From Desertivirga brevis (GTDB lineage Bacteria > Bacteroidota > Bacteroidia > Sphingobacteriales > Sphingobacteriaceae): DNA of 64,000 nt. The position numbers and the translations under genes were made by a program. Position 1 is the stretch's first letter; every line of letters begins with the position of its first letter. Of this stretch, positions 63,060-64,000 are shown piece by piece. The notes under the pieces are model-generated. The model saw nothing but the letters and a program-made list of their open reading frames with translations. It did not search any database and was not told the origin of the DNA. Location: assembly GCF_017355835.1 (NCBI RefSeq), contig NZ_JAFEWF010000001.1:310001-374000 (forward strand). Direction: 5' to 3'.

Positions 63060-63836
63060 TTAGTATTTAAGGAAGTCGGACAACACTCTGTCGAATCTGT
63101 TATCCATACAAGCACTTATATCGGTTGTAACGAATTTCCCTTTGTAAAATAAGCTGAAAATAGTTGCAGGGCTGGGGGCGCATTGTGCTTGTTCCATTGT
63201 TTCTAGCTTAATCACTGTTAACGGAAGATGTCGCTTCGCTGCTGTTTTAACCAATGAAGTCTTAACATGAAATTCCGCAAAGGGACAACGGTTTGAATAA
63301 ATGGCAACCAAGCCGTTCGTCTGGATGCTCTGATAATCTAGCTTGGTCTTAAATTTTGGGTTTTCTGCACAAGGATTAATTTTTTTCACTAAAAGAACGA
63401 ATCCCATTTCAAGCGAATCACAAACCTCAAACCCCTGTTGGATCAGCCATTTGGTATCACTCATAAAATGAAACTTTTTTTTACCTGCAACAGTTGCCAG
63501 CCCGTTTTTTCCATTATTCCTGGCATGATCCATAGCGGATTGGAGGAGCGCCTTCCCGTAGCCTTTGCCCTTGTACTGACCGGAAACCCAAAAACAATTG
63601 ATTAAAAAGTAGTTTGGTGCCTCAACGGGCACCCAAGCTAGTTCAGAAGGTCCATACTCTATGAACACTTTTGCTCTTGCGTTTAACCGGCGAAAGACGT
63701 ATCCGGTTTTAAACTCTCCACGTAGCCATTCTTTCTTTGCTTCGTAGCTTTCCGTACATTTCTTGTCCGAAATGGCACAACAAATATGTTCATTCGAGAT
63801 ATTTTCGAGATTAAGGTCTAAAAAGCTTTCCATCAT
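63060..63836 (-). CDS. GNAT acetyltransferase with YoaP-type C-terminal domain
   Basis: 258 aa. Residues 1-150 are a GNAT N-acetyltransferase with the acetyl-CoA motif GQYKGKGYGKALLQSA. Residues about 155-258 contain a YoaP-like domain (LVAIYSNRCPFAEFHVKTSL...TMEQAQCAPSPATIFSLFYKGKFVTTDI). This two-domain layout is that of the YoaP family; the exact acetylated substrate is not known to me. The start at 63836 gives MESFLDLNLENIS. A possible -7 box, TAAATTTG on the minus strand, lies at 63967-63960. Confidence 0.85.
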   Translation of the reverse strand: MMESFLDLNLENISNEHICCAISDKKCTESYEAKKEWLRGEFKTGYVFRRLNARAKVFIEYGPSELAWVPVEAPNYFLINCFWVSGQYKGKGYGKALLQSAMDHARNNGKNGLATVAGKKKFHFMSDTKWLIQQGFEVCDSLEMGFVLLVKKINPCAENPKFKTKLDYQSIQTNGLVAIYSNRCPFAEFHVKTSLVKTAAKRHLPLTVIKLETMEQAQCAPSPATIFSLFYKGKFVTTDISACMDNRFDRVLSDFLKY

Positions 63837-64000
63837 TCTTAAGATTTGATTCCCGATGCCGGCGTATGCCTGGAGGTACTCCTAAATTTACGTATAAAGA
63901 GAATATTATTAAATGAGTATTGTCATTTTCCCACAGCTAATTATCCTAATGGTAAAACACAAATTTAGTACAAGCCATAGATCCCATCTTGTTGCTAAAC

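Noticed and set aside
1..64000. CRISPR array, insertion sequence or prophage
   Set aside because: No regularly spaced repeats, transposase, integrase or phage structural genes found in any frame examined.

Overview
The window comes from a Bacteroidota genome, most likely Sphingobacteriaceae or a close relative. The signs are paired SusC/SusD outer-membrane systems, a hybrid two-component regulator, a type IX secretion tail, Bacteroidota-type -7 promoter boxes (TAnnTTTG), TonB-linked receptors with carboxypeptidase-like domains, and an AT-leaning composition (about 40% GC by eye). I see no rRNA, tRNA, CRISPR array, insertion sequence or phage gene.

Layout. (1) 1-4705, minus strand: a six-gene polyamine and membrane cassette. 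It runs SpeD-like AdoMet decarboxylase, DUF4178 zinc-ribbon membrane protein, an unlisted 58-aa membrane protein, DUF350 protein, membrane-bound spermidine-synthase-like protein, and a Tat-exported FAD oxidoreductase cut by the window edge. (2) 4924-12187, plus strand: a tight five-gene operon of SWIM zinc-finger protein, DUF5691, MoxR AAA+ ATPase, DUF5682 (with motifs like TraB/ChaN) and VWA protein. It is an uncharacterised ATPase/VWA machine and the best candidate here for an undescribed system. (3) 12357-44946: a large polysaccharide utilisation locus (PUL) with GH28, two SusCD pairs, a DUF5017 lipoprotein, a T9SS-secreted beta-helix protein, two SGNH esterases, two GH29 fucosidases, a GH67-like protein, a GH141-like beta-helix protein, GH3, a RhaM-type mutarotase, GH105 and one HTCS regulator. 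The content fits a fucose- and uronate-bearing pectic glycan, and no sulfatase is present. A BLUF blue-light sensor sits inside it on the opposite strand. (4) 45446-51139, minus strand: a photosensory operon (response regulator, LOV histidine kinase, response regulator, bacteriophytochrome kinase) and an unusual PAS-AraC-PAS regulator. (5) 51324-55197, minus strand: a PaoABC-type periplasmic molybdenum aldehyde oxidoreductase. (6) 55372-57920: a DUF6660 protein and a TonB-dependent receptor. (7) 58310-63836: a 50-aa protein, a CPA2 cation/proton antiporter, a sparse 1-kb stretch, a frameshifted HAD-like gene coupled to a methyltransferase, and a YoaP-type acetyltransferase.

Main new observation: upstream of four separate PUL transcription units there is the same arrangement. 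A TGCAAC-starting 17-mer ends about 20 bp before a -7-like box. In three units a related copy begins exactly 21 bp upstream, and in the fourth the upstream copy is weak. This looks like the operator of the HTCS encoded in the locus and would tie the four units into one regulon.

All calls come from reading motifs in the sequence. No database search was run.
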